A DNA stretch of 64,000 nucleotides from UBA6168 sp041752395 (GTDB lineage Bacteria; Bacteroidota; Bacteroidia; Chitinophagales; Saprospiraceae). Under the pieces are notes generated by a model. The model did not search any database. It saw only the letters and a program-made list of their open reading frames with translations, and was not told the DNA's origin. The stretch is taken from contig JBGSWN010000040.1 of assembly GCA_041752395.1 (NCBI GenBank), forward strand, positions 1 through 64,000, written 5' to 3'. Shown one piece after another: positions 31,527 to 39,431 of the stretch; position 1 is the stretch's first letter; each line of letters begins with the position of its first letter. A program made the position numbers and the translations under genes.

Positions 31527-33908
31527 CTAAAACTGCAACCTGTACAAAAAGTCAGGGAAGAAGCCAATCTGGTCAACCCGGTCTATGTTGTTGGTCAGGC
31601 GGTTGAATTGCCTGGCAAAGATATTTTCCCGGTTGGTGACGTTCTGGAAATCCATGAAAAACTGGTGGAAGATTTTCCTTTTGCTGCTGTTGAGTTTCAG
31701 GCCCAGTTTCACATCCCAGCGGAAATAACTGTCGTATTGTTGGCTGAAAGCGTTTTGCTCGTCCAGTATTTCAAAACCGGCCGCTCTTGAAGCCTCCAAG
31801 TCAACCGGCGTATAATACCTGCCGCCAGCGGTAGTCAGTTTGGTATCCACAACGATGGCATTCTTTTTTGCCTTGCCAATCTTAAATTCCTTGCCTGCCA
31901 GTAAGTTCACCACGTAGCCGTTGTCAAATGGCGTGCTCCGTTCAATGCCGTCGCTACCTTCGTATTTGCTTTCAAAAACGGAAGTGGTGAGCAGTGTGTA
32001 AAAGCCTTTGCTGTAAAATTTCTCCAAGGTCAGCTCCACGCCCCGGTTAAAGCCTGTGCCCTCGCTCACCAGCGAAGTTTTGTCATCGGAAAACGCAAAG
32101 TCGGCACCTTCCGTCAGCGTAGAATAGCTGGTCGGCTGTGCCTCCACCGGTGCACGGTCAATTTCCTGGTGGTAAACTTCGGCTTTCAGGCGCCAGTCTT
32201 CGCCCAATTTGGTGTCATAGCCAAGCACGTAATGCTGAGAGCGAACAAAATCAAGGCCCGTGTTTGTCCGCACCAGTTCGCCGTTGACTTCCTCGTTGAG
32301 CAATAAAATGGGCAGTGGCGCCATTTGGTTGTGAATGCCGTATCCAAGCGTGAATTTGTTGTTCGGGTTCACGGCGTAGCTGACCGATGCCCTCGGTTCA
32401 AGCACAAATTGCTCGTTCAACGTGGAATATTGCCCGTGCAGGCCGATGTTCAGTTGCAACTTTTCAGTCAGTCGGTATAGCGTCTGGGCGTAGGGCTGCA
32501 CCAGTCCTGTTTGACCGTCAAAATCGTACACCGTGAACCAGTCAGGCTCGCCGTCGCCGTCTGCATCGGGGGTGTTGTCCCGGTCGAGCAAAATGGAATT
32601 GTTGCCAAGGTTTTCATACAACAGGCCAACTCTTAGCGTCTGTTTGGCACTTATTTTTGAGTTCAAAAAAGTGGAAAAAGTAAAACGGGATTCTGCATTT
32701 TCGACCTCTGTTACCCGAAGCTTGGTTTCAGTTATTTCGCCTTGGTCAAAATACCTGTCTTGCTCGAACGTGTTTCCCCGGAACGAACCGCCAACCACCG
32801 TCCTCAAGTAGCTGTTTTCACCAAGCATAATATTGTGCTTCAATCCGGCCATGCCGAAACTCCCTTTCACGTAAGAGTCTTCATCTTCTGCTGCGAACAA
32901 ATCACCTTCATCAATTTCGGAACCGAGGAAGGTGATTTCTGAGCGGCCACCAATACCGAACAAGGTAAATTGCCCCGCTTTTGACCGACCGAGGTCCACT
33001 TTAAAAGAAATATCTTGGTAATCGGGCGTAGCTGCCGTGGACCCTGCCCCTATCAACCCAATGAATGAGTAGCGGCCTGCCACCAGGTAAGAACCTCCTT
33101 TCTTCCCAACTGGGCCTTCGGCCATGGCCTCCAACCCACTAAAAGCGCCCAATTGTACGGTAAATTCGTTGCGGTCTTTGTTGCCGTTCCGAAAACCAAT
33201 GTCGAATACCCCGGCGTTGGCGTTGCCGTATTCGGCGGGGAAGGCGGACGTGAGGAAGTCAGAATTACGCAGCACATTGGGGTTGAGGGCGCTGACAGGG
33301 CTGCCTGTGGTGCCAAATGTGGAGAAGTGATTTGGGTTTGGTACCGGGATGCCCTCGATGCGCCAAAGCACACCCGTCGGCGAATTGCCCCGCACCACGA
33401 TATCGTTGCGGCTGTCGTCCGGTGCCGAAACGCCCGCAAAATTAGAGGCCAAACGTGCCACGTCGCTGCGTCCCCCAGAGTAGCGGTTCACCTCTTCTAC
33501 CGAGAACTGACGGGCAGAAATGGTCGCCAGTTCGTTCTGTGCTTGGTCCTTGTTTGTCTTGGCCGTGACCACCACTTCATTCAGTTGCCCGACCGATTCC
33601 TGAATGGCAATGTCCAAAATAACATCCTTTCCAGTGGATACTTCCACATTGGGCATGGTGAGGTTTTCGTAACCTAAGTAACTGATTTTTAAAACATTAC
33701 GACCGATAGGCACTTTTTCAAGGATGAAATATCCATCCCCGTCCGTCACGGCACCGATTGGGTTTTCCGGCCCCACCAATTCCACGGTTGCCCCAATGAT
33801 GGGCATTTCGGATTGTTGGTCGAGCACCGTCCCTTTGATTGTGCCGGTTTGGGCGAAAATGAAGGTCAATGTGAAGATAAATGTGAGAGTTGCAAAAAGC
33901 TTTTTCAT
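31527..33908 (-). CDS. TonB-dependent receptor with CarboxypepD_reg domain
   Basis: A 793-residue outer membrane receptor. Signal peptide MKKLFATLTFIFTLTFIFAQ, a carboxypeptidase-like regulatory domain at ~22-105 (GTIKGTVLDQQSEMPIIGAT ... ISYLGYEN), then plug (LNEVVVTAKTNKDQAQNELA, DIVVRGNSPTGVLWRIEGIP, AFPAEYGNANAGVFDIG) and barrel to a terminal YRLQF. The start is the ATG at 33906-33908; the frame extends 18 codons further but without a signal peptide. It is a single receptor without a SusD partner, so more like a metal or peptide receptor than a glycan SusC. The LytS/LytTR genes follow. Confidence 0.88.
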   Translation of the reverse strand: MKKLFATLTFIFTLTFIFAQTGTIKGTVLDQQSEMPIIGATVELVGPENPIGAVTDGDGYFILEKVPIGRNVLKISYLGYENLTMPNVEVSTGKDVILDIAIQESVGQLNEVVVTAKTNKDQAQNELATISARQFSVEEVNRYSGGRSDVARLASNFAGVSAPDDSRNDIVVRGNSPTGVLWRIEGIPVPNPNHFSTFGTTGSPVSALNPNVLRNSDFLTSAFPAEYGNANAGVFDIGFRNGNKDRNEFTVQLGAFSGLEAMAEGPVGKKGGSYLVAGRYSFIGLIGAGSTAATPDYQDISFKVDLGRSKAGQFTLFGIGGRSEITFLGSEIDEGDLFAAEDEDSYVKGSFGMAGLKHNIMLGENSYLRTVVGGSFRGNTFEQDRYFDQGEITETKLRVTEVENAESRFTFSTFLNSKISAKQTLRVGLLYENLGNNSILLDRDNTPDADGDGEPDWFTVYDFDGQTGLVQPYAQTLYRLTEKLQLNIGLHGQYSTLNEQFVLEPRASVSYAVNPNNKFTLGYGIHNQMAPLPILLLNEEVNGELVRTNTGLDFVRSQHYVLGYDTKLGEDWRLKAEVYHQEIDRAPVEAQPTSYSTLTEGADFAFSDDKTSLVSEGTGFNRGVELTLEKFYSKGFYTLLTTSVFESKYEGSDGIERSTPFDNGYVVNLLAGKEFKIGKAKKNAIVVDTKLTTAGGRYYTPVDLEASRAAGFEILDEQNAFSQQYDSYFRWDVKLGLKLNSSKRKIFHQFFMDFQNVTNRENIFARQFNRLTNNIDRVDQIGFFPDFLYRLQF

Positions 33909-34064
33909 GATTGTATAATGTGGTTTGTGTGAAACGATGGGGCAAAAATGAATGCGATACACAGCGGCTACAATCAGAAAAAGGTAGAATGCAGTTTCGG
34001 CGGGTTGAAATACAATTTGACGAAAAGGCGGGTTGAAAATTAAAGATAATGAGCAGTTAGCAAG

Positions 34065-35186
34065 TTATTTGATTACCTGCTCAGCCATCCCAAATGACAG
34101 CGTCATCCCCGCCCCGCCGAGGCCATTCAAAATGGTGACGCCCTCCTCCGGCTCGACCTCCAGCCAGCTCTTACCATTTGGCAATTTTGGGTAAATGCCG
34201 TTCCAGGTCTCCGCAATTTGAGGCTTCGGCAATCTGCAAAAAGTTTCCAAGTACTTGATAACCAATTCGTTGAGTTCCGTTCGGTCGAAGGGGTCGTGGT
34301 GCAGGCCGTACTCGTGGGTGTCGCCAAGGGTCACTTCGCCGAGTCCGTTTTGTGAGACGAGGACGTGGATGCCCCATTTCACGTAGTCCGGCATTTCCTT
34401 TTCAAAACGGCTGCGCAATGCGGGCAGCGAGGGTAGTTTATCGAAAGCCTTGTAGTGGGTCAGCGTGAGTCCGGCGCAGAGCGAAGCACCGATGCGGGCG
34501 GGCTGCGCTGGGGTGCGCATCATCTGGAGCTTGCAGCGGGTAATGCCGCTGTCGGCGAAGACCTGCGGGTACAGCGTCTCGAAGTCTTGGCCGGAACAGA
34601 TGAAAATGCGGTCGGCCCGGTGCGTTTTGCCATCGCCGGTCACGACTTGGCCGCTACGGACTTCCGTGGCGGCCACGCCGAACTGGAACTCGATGCCGTA
34701 TTTTTCGGTGAAATAGGCGGGCAGTTTCCAGATGGCTTCTCGTGGATCAACGATGATTTCGTCGCTGCTCCAGAGCGCACCTTTCAGGCCCTTCAGTACG
34801 GCCACGTTGGATTTTTCCCGGGCTTGTTTTTTCGTAAGCAAAGAAACGGCTGGCCTAACTGCCTGATTTTCCCCAACAAACTCCTCCAGCACGGCCCATT
34901 CGTCGTCGTGGTAGGCGAGGTGGAGGGAGCCATTTTCGTGGTGCCAAATGCCCGCCTCCGTGCAGGCTTCCTTCCAAATTGTTCTGCTTCGCAATGCCGT
35001 CTCGTACATTTTGCCCGTCGGTTGCCCGATGGGCCAGACCATACCGAAATTGCGGATACTGGCGCCCACAGCCCGTGGGCTGCGTTCGATGACGGTGACT
35101 TTGTAGCCCCGCAGGGCAAGTGCTCTGGCGGTGGCCAAGCCGACGATGCCTGCGCCGATGACGATGGCTGTGTTTTTGTTAGTCAT
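34065..35186 (-). CDS. FAD-dependent oxidoreductase, phosphonate-associated (TIGR03364 type)
   Basis: A 373-residue DAO-family flavoprotein. The Rossmann motif IVIGAGIVGLATARAL starts near residue 8; GASIRNFGMVWPIGQPTG follows, and GGAGMTLSFGMAEQ closes the FAD site. Members of this subgroup sit beside PhnX-like hydrolases and are thought to oxidise aminophosphonates (such as 2-aminoethylphosphonate or N-methyl or hydroxy forms) to phosphonoacetaldehyde. Here it lies with a PhnX-like HAD and a PhnZ-like HD protein, which supports this role. ATG at 35184-35186 is used; the longer frame needs a TTG. Exact substrate unknown. Confidence 0.78.
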   Translation of the reverse strand: MTNKNTAIVIGAGIVGLATARALALRGYKVTVIERSPRAVGASIRNFGMVWPIGQPTGKMYETALRSRTIWKEACTEAGIWHHENGSLHLAYHDDEWAVLEEFVGENQAVRPAVSLLTKKQAREKSNVAVLKGLKGALWSSDEIIVDPREAIWKLPAYFTEKYGIEFQFGVAATEVRSGQVVTGDGKTHRADRIFICSGQDFETLYPQVFADSGITRCKLQMMRTPAQPARIGASLCAGLTLTHYKAFDKLPSLPALRSRFEKEMPDYVKWGIHVLVSQNGLGEVTLGDTHEYGLHHDPFDRTELNELVIKYLETFCRLPKPQIAETWNGIYPKLPNGKSWLEVEPEEGVTILNGLGGAGMTLSFGMAEQVIK

Positions 35187-35242
35187 TTTTTTAGCTGGCA
35201 AACTTTGCCTTGTTTTGTATTTTTGTATAAAATCTACAGCTT

Positions 35243-35473
35243 ATGCTTAGTCTTTCTTTGCAAACTGAAATCACACTTGAACAGCTCTACCAACTCATTG
35301 CGCAGCTTAAGCCCAATGACAAAGCCAGTCTGGCCAAAAAACTCCGTGCTGAGTTTGCACTGGAGCAATGGTTGGCTGTTTCAAAAAAACTCCCCGATGT
35401 GCCGGAAGTCAGCATGGATGAAATTATCCAAACAGTAAAAGCCGTCAGAAAATCAAGACCTTCAAAAGCTTGA
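35243..35473 (+). CDS. Antitoxin-like partner of PIN toxin
   Basis: A 76-residue, helical, charged protein (LEQLYQLIAQLKPNDKASLAKKL, then a basic Lys/Arg-rich tail). Its stop codon overlaps the TTG start of the PIN-domain gene. Small size, position and coupling fit an antitoxin; no specific DNA-binding fold can be named with confidence. Confidence 0.65.
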   Translation: MLSLSLQTEITLEQLYQLIAQLKPNDKASLAKKLRAEFALEQWLAVSKKLPDVPEVSMDEIIQTVKAVRKSRPSKA

Positions 35474-35877
35474 TTTATGCGGGTTTAATTGACACGAACC
35501 TTTGGGTACGGGCACTAATAAGTGCTGAAACTCGTCAGCGACTCGAAAGAATAATTGCCAATCCAGCTATCGAAATCATTGGTAATCAACAACTTATTGA
35601 AGAAATTAAGGATGTTGTTGCTCGTCCTCGTTTACAAAAATTCTTGAAAAATGCTGACATCGAGTCATTTATTCAAGTCTTGCTTTTCCGCTTCGAAATG
35701 GTTTCTCCTTTTACAAGAATCCAAGTCTGCCGAGACCCTGATGATGATTTCTTACTGGAAATTTGCCATGATTTCAAAGTTGATTATTTGGTGACAGAAG
35801 ATGAAGACCTGCTTGTGCTTCATCCATTTGAGGACACTCAAATTGTTCGACATTTTGATTTTGAGGCCAATATATAA
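35470..35877 (+). CDS. PIN-domain toxin (PIN_3/TIGR00305 type)
   Basis: A 135-residue putative ribonuclease toxin. It has the four spaced acidic residues of PIN domains: Asp8 in GLIDTNLW, Glu in LIEEIKDVV, then the DPDDDFLLEIC block and YLVTEDEDLL. The frame has no ATG; TTG at 35470-35472 overlaps the antitoxin stop (TTGA), so I take that start. The pair lies on the plus strand inside a minus-strand phosphonate gene set, and looks inserted. Confidence 0.78.
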   Translation: MIYAGLIDTNLWVRALISAETRQRLERIIANPAIEIIGNQQLIEEIKDVVARPRLQKFLKNADIESFIQVLLFRFEMVSPFTRIQVCRDPDDDFLLEICHDFKVDYLVTEDEDLLVLHPFEDTQIVRHFDFEANI

Positions 35878-35880
35878 TTC

Positions 35881-37182
35881 CTAGTATGTTGTTTTTTTCC
35901 TCAAAAAATACCCCACCGAAACTCCCATCAGCACGATGCCCAGCACCGATGCCCACAGGTTTGCTCCCACCAAAAACTTGCTCCACGTCAACTGCACATC
36001 CAGAAATTCCTTCAGCAACAGCACAGCCACGCTGCCCAAATAGCCCACCGCATCCGCTACGTACATGATGAACCCGATGTTGCCGGGCTGGCGGTAGGCC
36101 GCTATCAGTCGCTCGAAAATCAGGCAATTGAACGGGACGTAGGCGAGATAAAGCCCCACCCCGTTCAACATGGCCCAGAGTGGGGCGCTCAACAGCTTTT
36201 GTGAAAAAAGCAGGGTGCTGGCAAAGACCAACACCATGCCCAGTAAGATAGATAAGTGGTTGATGAACAAGGCTTTGTGATTATTTTTTACAAAAACCAA
36301 AAGGCTCATGGAGGCCAATATGATGAGCGTAGCGGGCAGCTCGGTTTTGGTAAAAATTGCGGGTTGGCCGCCGTATCCTAGCTCCACCCATAGTTCAGCG
36401 GCGAAATTGTCCCGCAGGTCACGAAGCACGGTGAGCAGCAGGTAAGCGGCTACCAGCACGACGATGCCGGGCAGGAATTTTTTCAAAAAAGCCTTGCGTT
36501 CCTCGCCAGTCATGGGTCGGCGCTCGCTGCGGGCGGCCAGATCGAGGCGGTCGGGTGGGGGAGTGCGGTTCAGGAGCCAGGCTGCTCCGGCCAGTGGCAC
36601 GATGAACAGAGCGCCCGTTACGAAGGGCATCCAAAATGCGCTTTGATTGCAGTCCACCATGACCCAACTGCCGATGCTTTTCACGAAACCGGAAGCAAAA
36701 ATGAAGGTGCTGGATAGCACCACGCCGAGCACTTCGGTAGTGCGGCGGCCTTCGAGGTAGCTGAAGACGATGCCCCAAATCAGGCCGAGTGGCAGGCCAT
36801 TTAGGAACATAAAAACGATGTTCCAAGGAGCAGGCACGAACGCAAAACCCAGCAACGACAGCCAAGCGAAGGCAATCAGTCCAAGGATGCGTTGAAAGCG
36901 CCCTTCCGGTTTCATCTCAGAGATGAAGCGGATGCCGTAAAACTTGCTCGCCATGTAGCCGAGTACCTGTGCCACCACGAGCCAGACTTTGTAGTTCACC
37001 CCGGCGTACACCAGCCCCTCAAAGGTGGCGGCGGTGAACGGTTTGCGAAAGGCATACATGCAGGTGTAAGTTGCGGCGGCGGCGAGGGCAGCCAAAACGA
37101 TGGTGGAAGGTCGAGTGCCGATTTGGACTTCTGCGGACTTTTGTGTAGGAAAACTTGCTGTACCAGACAAGGTTGGAGTCAT
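35881..37182 (-). CDS. DUF5690/MFS-like transporter
   Basis: A 433-residue integral membrane protein with about 12 hydrophobic segments and a cytoplasmic loop near residue 215 (RSERRPMTGEERKAFLKKF). ATYTCMYAFRKPFTAATF near the first segment and GNIGFIMYVADAVGYLGSV near the end are distinctive for DUF5690, an MFS-like family seen beside phosphonatase-like genes. It is encoded 55 bp after the HAD hydrolase gene. Probably brings a phosphonate across the inner membrane; substrate inferred only from context. Confidence 0.75.
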   Translation of the reverse strand: MTPTLSGTASFPTQKSAEVQIGTRPSTIVLAALAAAATYTCMYAFRKPFTAATFEGLVYAGVNYKVWLVVAQVLGYMASKFYGIRFISEMKPEGRFQRILGLIAFAWLSLLGFAFVPAPWNIVFMFLNGLPLGLIWGIVFSYLEGRRTTEVLGVVLSSTFIFASGFVKSIGSWVMVDCNQSAFWMPFVTGALFIVPLAGAAWLLNRTPPPDRLDLAARSERRPMTGEERKAFLKKFLPGIVVLVAAYLLLTVLRDLRDNFAAELWVELGYGGQPAIFTKTELPATLIILASMSLLVFVKNNHKALFINHLSILLGMVLVFASTLLFSQKLLSAPLWAMLNGVGLYLAYVPFNCLIFERLIAAYRQPGNIGFIMYVADAVGYLGSVAVLLLKEFLDVQLTWSKFLVGANLWASVLGIVLMGVSVGYFLRKKTTY

Positions 37183-37237
37183 CGTTTTGTTTTCAGCAAA
37201 GCACGTTTTGGGCGGAAAACTGTGGGTTAAACGCTGG

Positions 37238-37927
37238 TTAAGTTTGGGAGAAATATGCGGTCTCGAACAGTTCTTCCAACGAGTTGAAAATATGCGTTGG
37301 GTTAGCCGCTAGCAATTGTTCTGCCGTTTGTGCGCCGGTCGTGATGCCTGCAGCCATACCGCAGCCAGCGTTCAAGCCTTCCTCAATGTCGGTCAACGAG
37401 TCGCCGATTTTGCCCACCGAGCTGGCATCCGAAACGCCCAATTTTTCCATTGCGAAGAAAATCATATCGGGATGTGGGCGGCTGCGCATCACGTCGTCGG
37501 CAGTGACGACGAGGTCAATCATGGGGTGGCCGAGCCAGCCGAGTTGTTGGAGCAGGTGCTCGGCGATGGAGCGTTTGTAGCCTGTGTTGAGCACGACCTT
37601 GATGCCTTGTTCTTGTAGTTTTTTGAAAACAAACTCGGCACCAGGCATCGGCTTGGCCTTGTTTTCGGCATAAGCCGTTTCCAGCAAATCCGTGAAATCA
37701 TGGTGGACATCCACGGCGTTTTCTTCTGTTACTGCGCCATCGGTTGCCACGGCCAGCACGTCCCGGATGGCTTGCAGCTTTTCCTTTCCGGCGGCATGGA
37801 GCAGCACGGTTTCGAGGGAAACGGGGAAGCCCGCCCGCTCGATGGCCCAGTGGACAGTTTTGTAAACGATATTGTCTTCGTCAACGGTGGTCCCCGCCAT
37901 GTCGAAGATGATGAGTTGGAGTGGCAT
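37238..37927 (-). CDS. Phosphonatase-like HAD hydrolase (PhnX-like)
   Basis: A 229-residue HAD hydrolase. The nucleophile motif FDMAGTTVDE (Asp9) with GTT rather than the common GTL[IV] is the phosphonatase form. A cap segment carries Lys in AAGKEKLQAIR, which may correspond to the Schiff-base lysine of PhnX. LNTGYKRS is motif II, and GKIGDSLTDIEEGLNAGCG is motif III/IV. It would cleave phosphonoacetaldehyde (or an analogue) into an aldehyde and phosphate. It lies between a PhnZ-like HD gene (separated by a Uma2 gene on the other strand) and the DUF5690 transporter. Confidence 0.82.
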   Translation of the reverse strand: MPLQLIIFDMAGTTVDEDNIVYKTVHWAIERAGFPVSLETVLLHAAGKEKLQAIRDVLAVATDGAVTEENAVDVHHDFTDLLETAYAENKAKPMPGAEFVFKKLQEQGIKVVLNTGYKRSIAEHLLQQLGWLGHPMIDLVVTADDVMRSRPHPDMIFFAMEKLGVSDASSVGKIGDSLTDIEEGLNAGCGMAAGITTGAQTAEQLLAANPTHIFNSLEELFETAYFSQT

Positions 37928-37983
37928 TGCTTGTTTATTTGATGTATCTTCGTTTTTATTTTATCAGAAAAATATCGTCCAAA

Positions 37984-38598
37984 ATGGAAGCAGGAACATT
38001 GGCGGAAAAGGGGTATTTAACCATCGAGCAGTACCTCGAATTGGAGCAGGCATCGGATGTCAAGCACGAATTTCACAACGGAAAACAAGTAACTATGGCA
38101 GGTGGGAACTACCTACACAACAAAATCAAATTTGAAATCGCTATGCTGCTTGAATTGTTTTTTCGGTCAACTGGAAAGCAATTTGAGATACTCGACAGCG
38201 ACATGAAAACACGAATAGAAGCCACCAACAAGTTTTGCTACTCCGATGTGACCGTCATCGCCTTGCCTCCTGAATTTTATACGACTCCTGCTGGGAAATT
38301 GCGCCGTGACATCATTACAAACCCACTGCTGGTGGTCGAGGTGCTTTCCGACGATACCCGAAGCAAGGACAAGGGCGAAAAATTTGAGCAATATTGCACC
38401 ATCCCGACTTTTCGGGAATATTTACTGGTGGAGCCTGAGCAGGTTTGGGCTAAAACGGTTTACCTCGAAGACCCTGCCGCTGGCCTGATGCGGGTTAAAA
38501 CTGAGACCAATCTAGAGGCATCCATTTTCCTGCAATCCATTGGCTGTGAACTGAAACTCGCCGATATTTACAAAGTGCTAAAAAGCGTAAACTCCTGA
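37984..38598 (+). CDS. Uma2-family (DUF820) putative nuclease
   Basis: A 204-residue protein of the PD-(D/E)xK-like Uma2 family: LTIEQYLELEQASDVKHEFH, AGGNYLHNKI, CYSDVTVIAL (metal-binding Asp), LLVVEVLSDDTRSKDKGEKF (Glu and Lys/Asp of the active site) and FREYLLVEPE. ATG 37984-37986 is used. These proteins are common in Bacteroidota and Cyanobacteria, spread mobilely, and have no settled function. It is in opposite orientation to its neighbours. Confidence 0.82.
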   Translation: MEAGTLAEKGYLTIEQYLELEQASDVKHEFHNGKQVTMAGGNYLHNKIKFEIAMLLELFFRSTGKQFEILDSDMKTRIEATNKFCYSDVTVIALPPEFYTTPAGKLRRDIITNPLLVVEVLSDDTRSKDKGEKFEQYCTIPTFREYLLVEPEQVWAKTVYLEDPAAGLMRVKTETNLEASIFLQSIGCELKLADIYKVLKSVNS

Positions 38599-38604
38599 TT
38601 TTCG

Positions 38605-39207
38605 TCAAGCGGCAGCGTGCAGTTGGTACATGCCTGAATGCCGCCGTAGGTGGCGCAGGCACATGCTTTTGTAGCGTTCCATATCCGGTAATGACTTATT
38701 CACCTCCTTTGCTGCTTCGTCCCACTGACGCATTTTTATCATCAACTCAAACAGAAAATGCGCTTCAAATGCGGCTGCTTCTTCAGTATCCATCTTGCCG
38801 CCCTGCCAGCTTAGGGTTTGTCGACTTGCCTCGGAAAGTTTTTCAAAATACTGCTGGTTTTTTAAGGTGAGGTAACGTTTCGCTTGTACGTGGCCTTCTA
38901 CCAGGCGGCAGACTTTTTCGGAAAAACCAAGCCTGCTCAGGAAGTTACCACCCACCTGCTCATGGCGCAAGATGCCGAGTCCGGGCATTTCGTCTTCATT
39001 TGGAAGGGCGCAAAGGTGGCCGATATCGTGGAGCAGGGCAGCGAGGATGACATCTTCGTCGAAGCCCTCGGCCTCGGCCATTTGTGCCGATTGGCAGGCG
39101 TGCTCTATCTGGCTGACTGGCTCGCCGATGTAGTCTTCTTGGCCACGGCGCAGCAGGATGTCAAAAATTTCTTCGGTAGCTTGTTCAGGACTTTTTCTAA
39201 TCGGCAT
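38605..39207 (-). CDS. PhnZ-like HD-domain oxygenase (phosphonate degradation)
   Basis: A 200-residue HD-superfamily protein of the phosphonate-linked group (TIGR03276 type). The pattern of di-iron ligands can be seen: His in VSQIEHACQSA, His-Asp in AALLHDIGHL, His in GILRHEQVGG, His in LVEGHVQAKRYL and Asp in MRQWDEAAKEV, in PhnZ order. PhnZ cleaves 2-amino-1-hydroxyethylphosphonate to glycine and phosphate. No PhnY hydroxylase is nearby, so this enzyme may act on an environmental hydroxyphosphonate or on a product of the FAD enzyme. ATG at 39205-39207 fits the family start; the frame extends 29 codons upstream. Confidence 0.83.
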   Translation of the reverse strand: MPIRKSPEQATEEIFDILLRRGQEDYIGEPVSQIEHACQSAQMAEAEGFDEDVILAALLHDIGHLCALPNEDEMPGLGILRHEQVGGNFLSRLGFSEKVCRLVEGHVQAKRYLTLKNQQYFEKLSEASRQTLSWQGGKMDTEEAAAFEAHFLFELMIKMRQWDEAAKEVNKSLPDMERYKSMCLRHLRRHSGMYQLHAAA

Positions 39208-39376
39208 GACGATAGGGAAACTTGTTGCATTCCGCTGGAACACCAACATTTTCGGGGCGGCCTGCGGTCTGCGTTTTATGTGGCGGTTAACCATTTTAGT
39301 TTGATTTTTAACACCACGAAGGTCATGTCAGACTATAAATTGAATGTGAAGGAGGGGTTAAGTTTGATAGAAAAAA

Positions 39377-39404
39377 AGCCTGCCCAGAGCAATCCGAGCA
39401 GGCT
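39377..39404 (-). terminator. Terminator after the SusD gene
   Basis: AGCCTGC (39377-39383) pairs with GCAGGCT (39398-39404), with A-runs to the left and T-runs to the right, so it works in both directions. On the minus strand it lies just after the susD-like stop and separates the susCD transcript from the PhnZ-like gene. Confidence 0.82.
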
Positions 39405-39431
39405 TTTTTTTTATAAAAAATAGCTGTCAAA

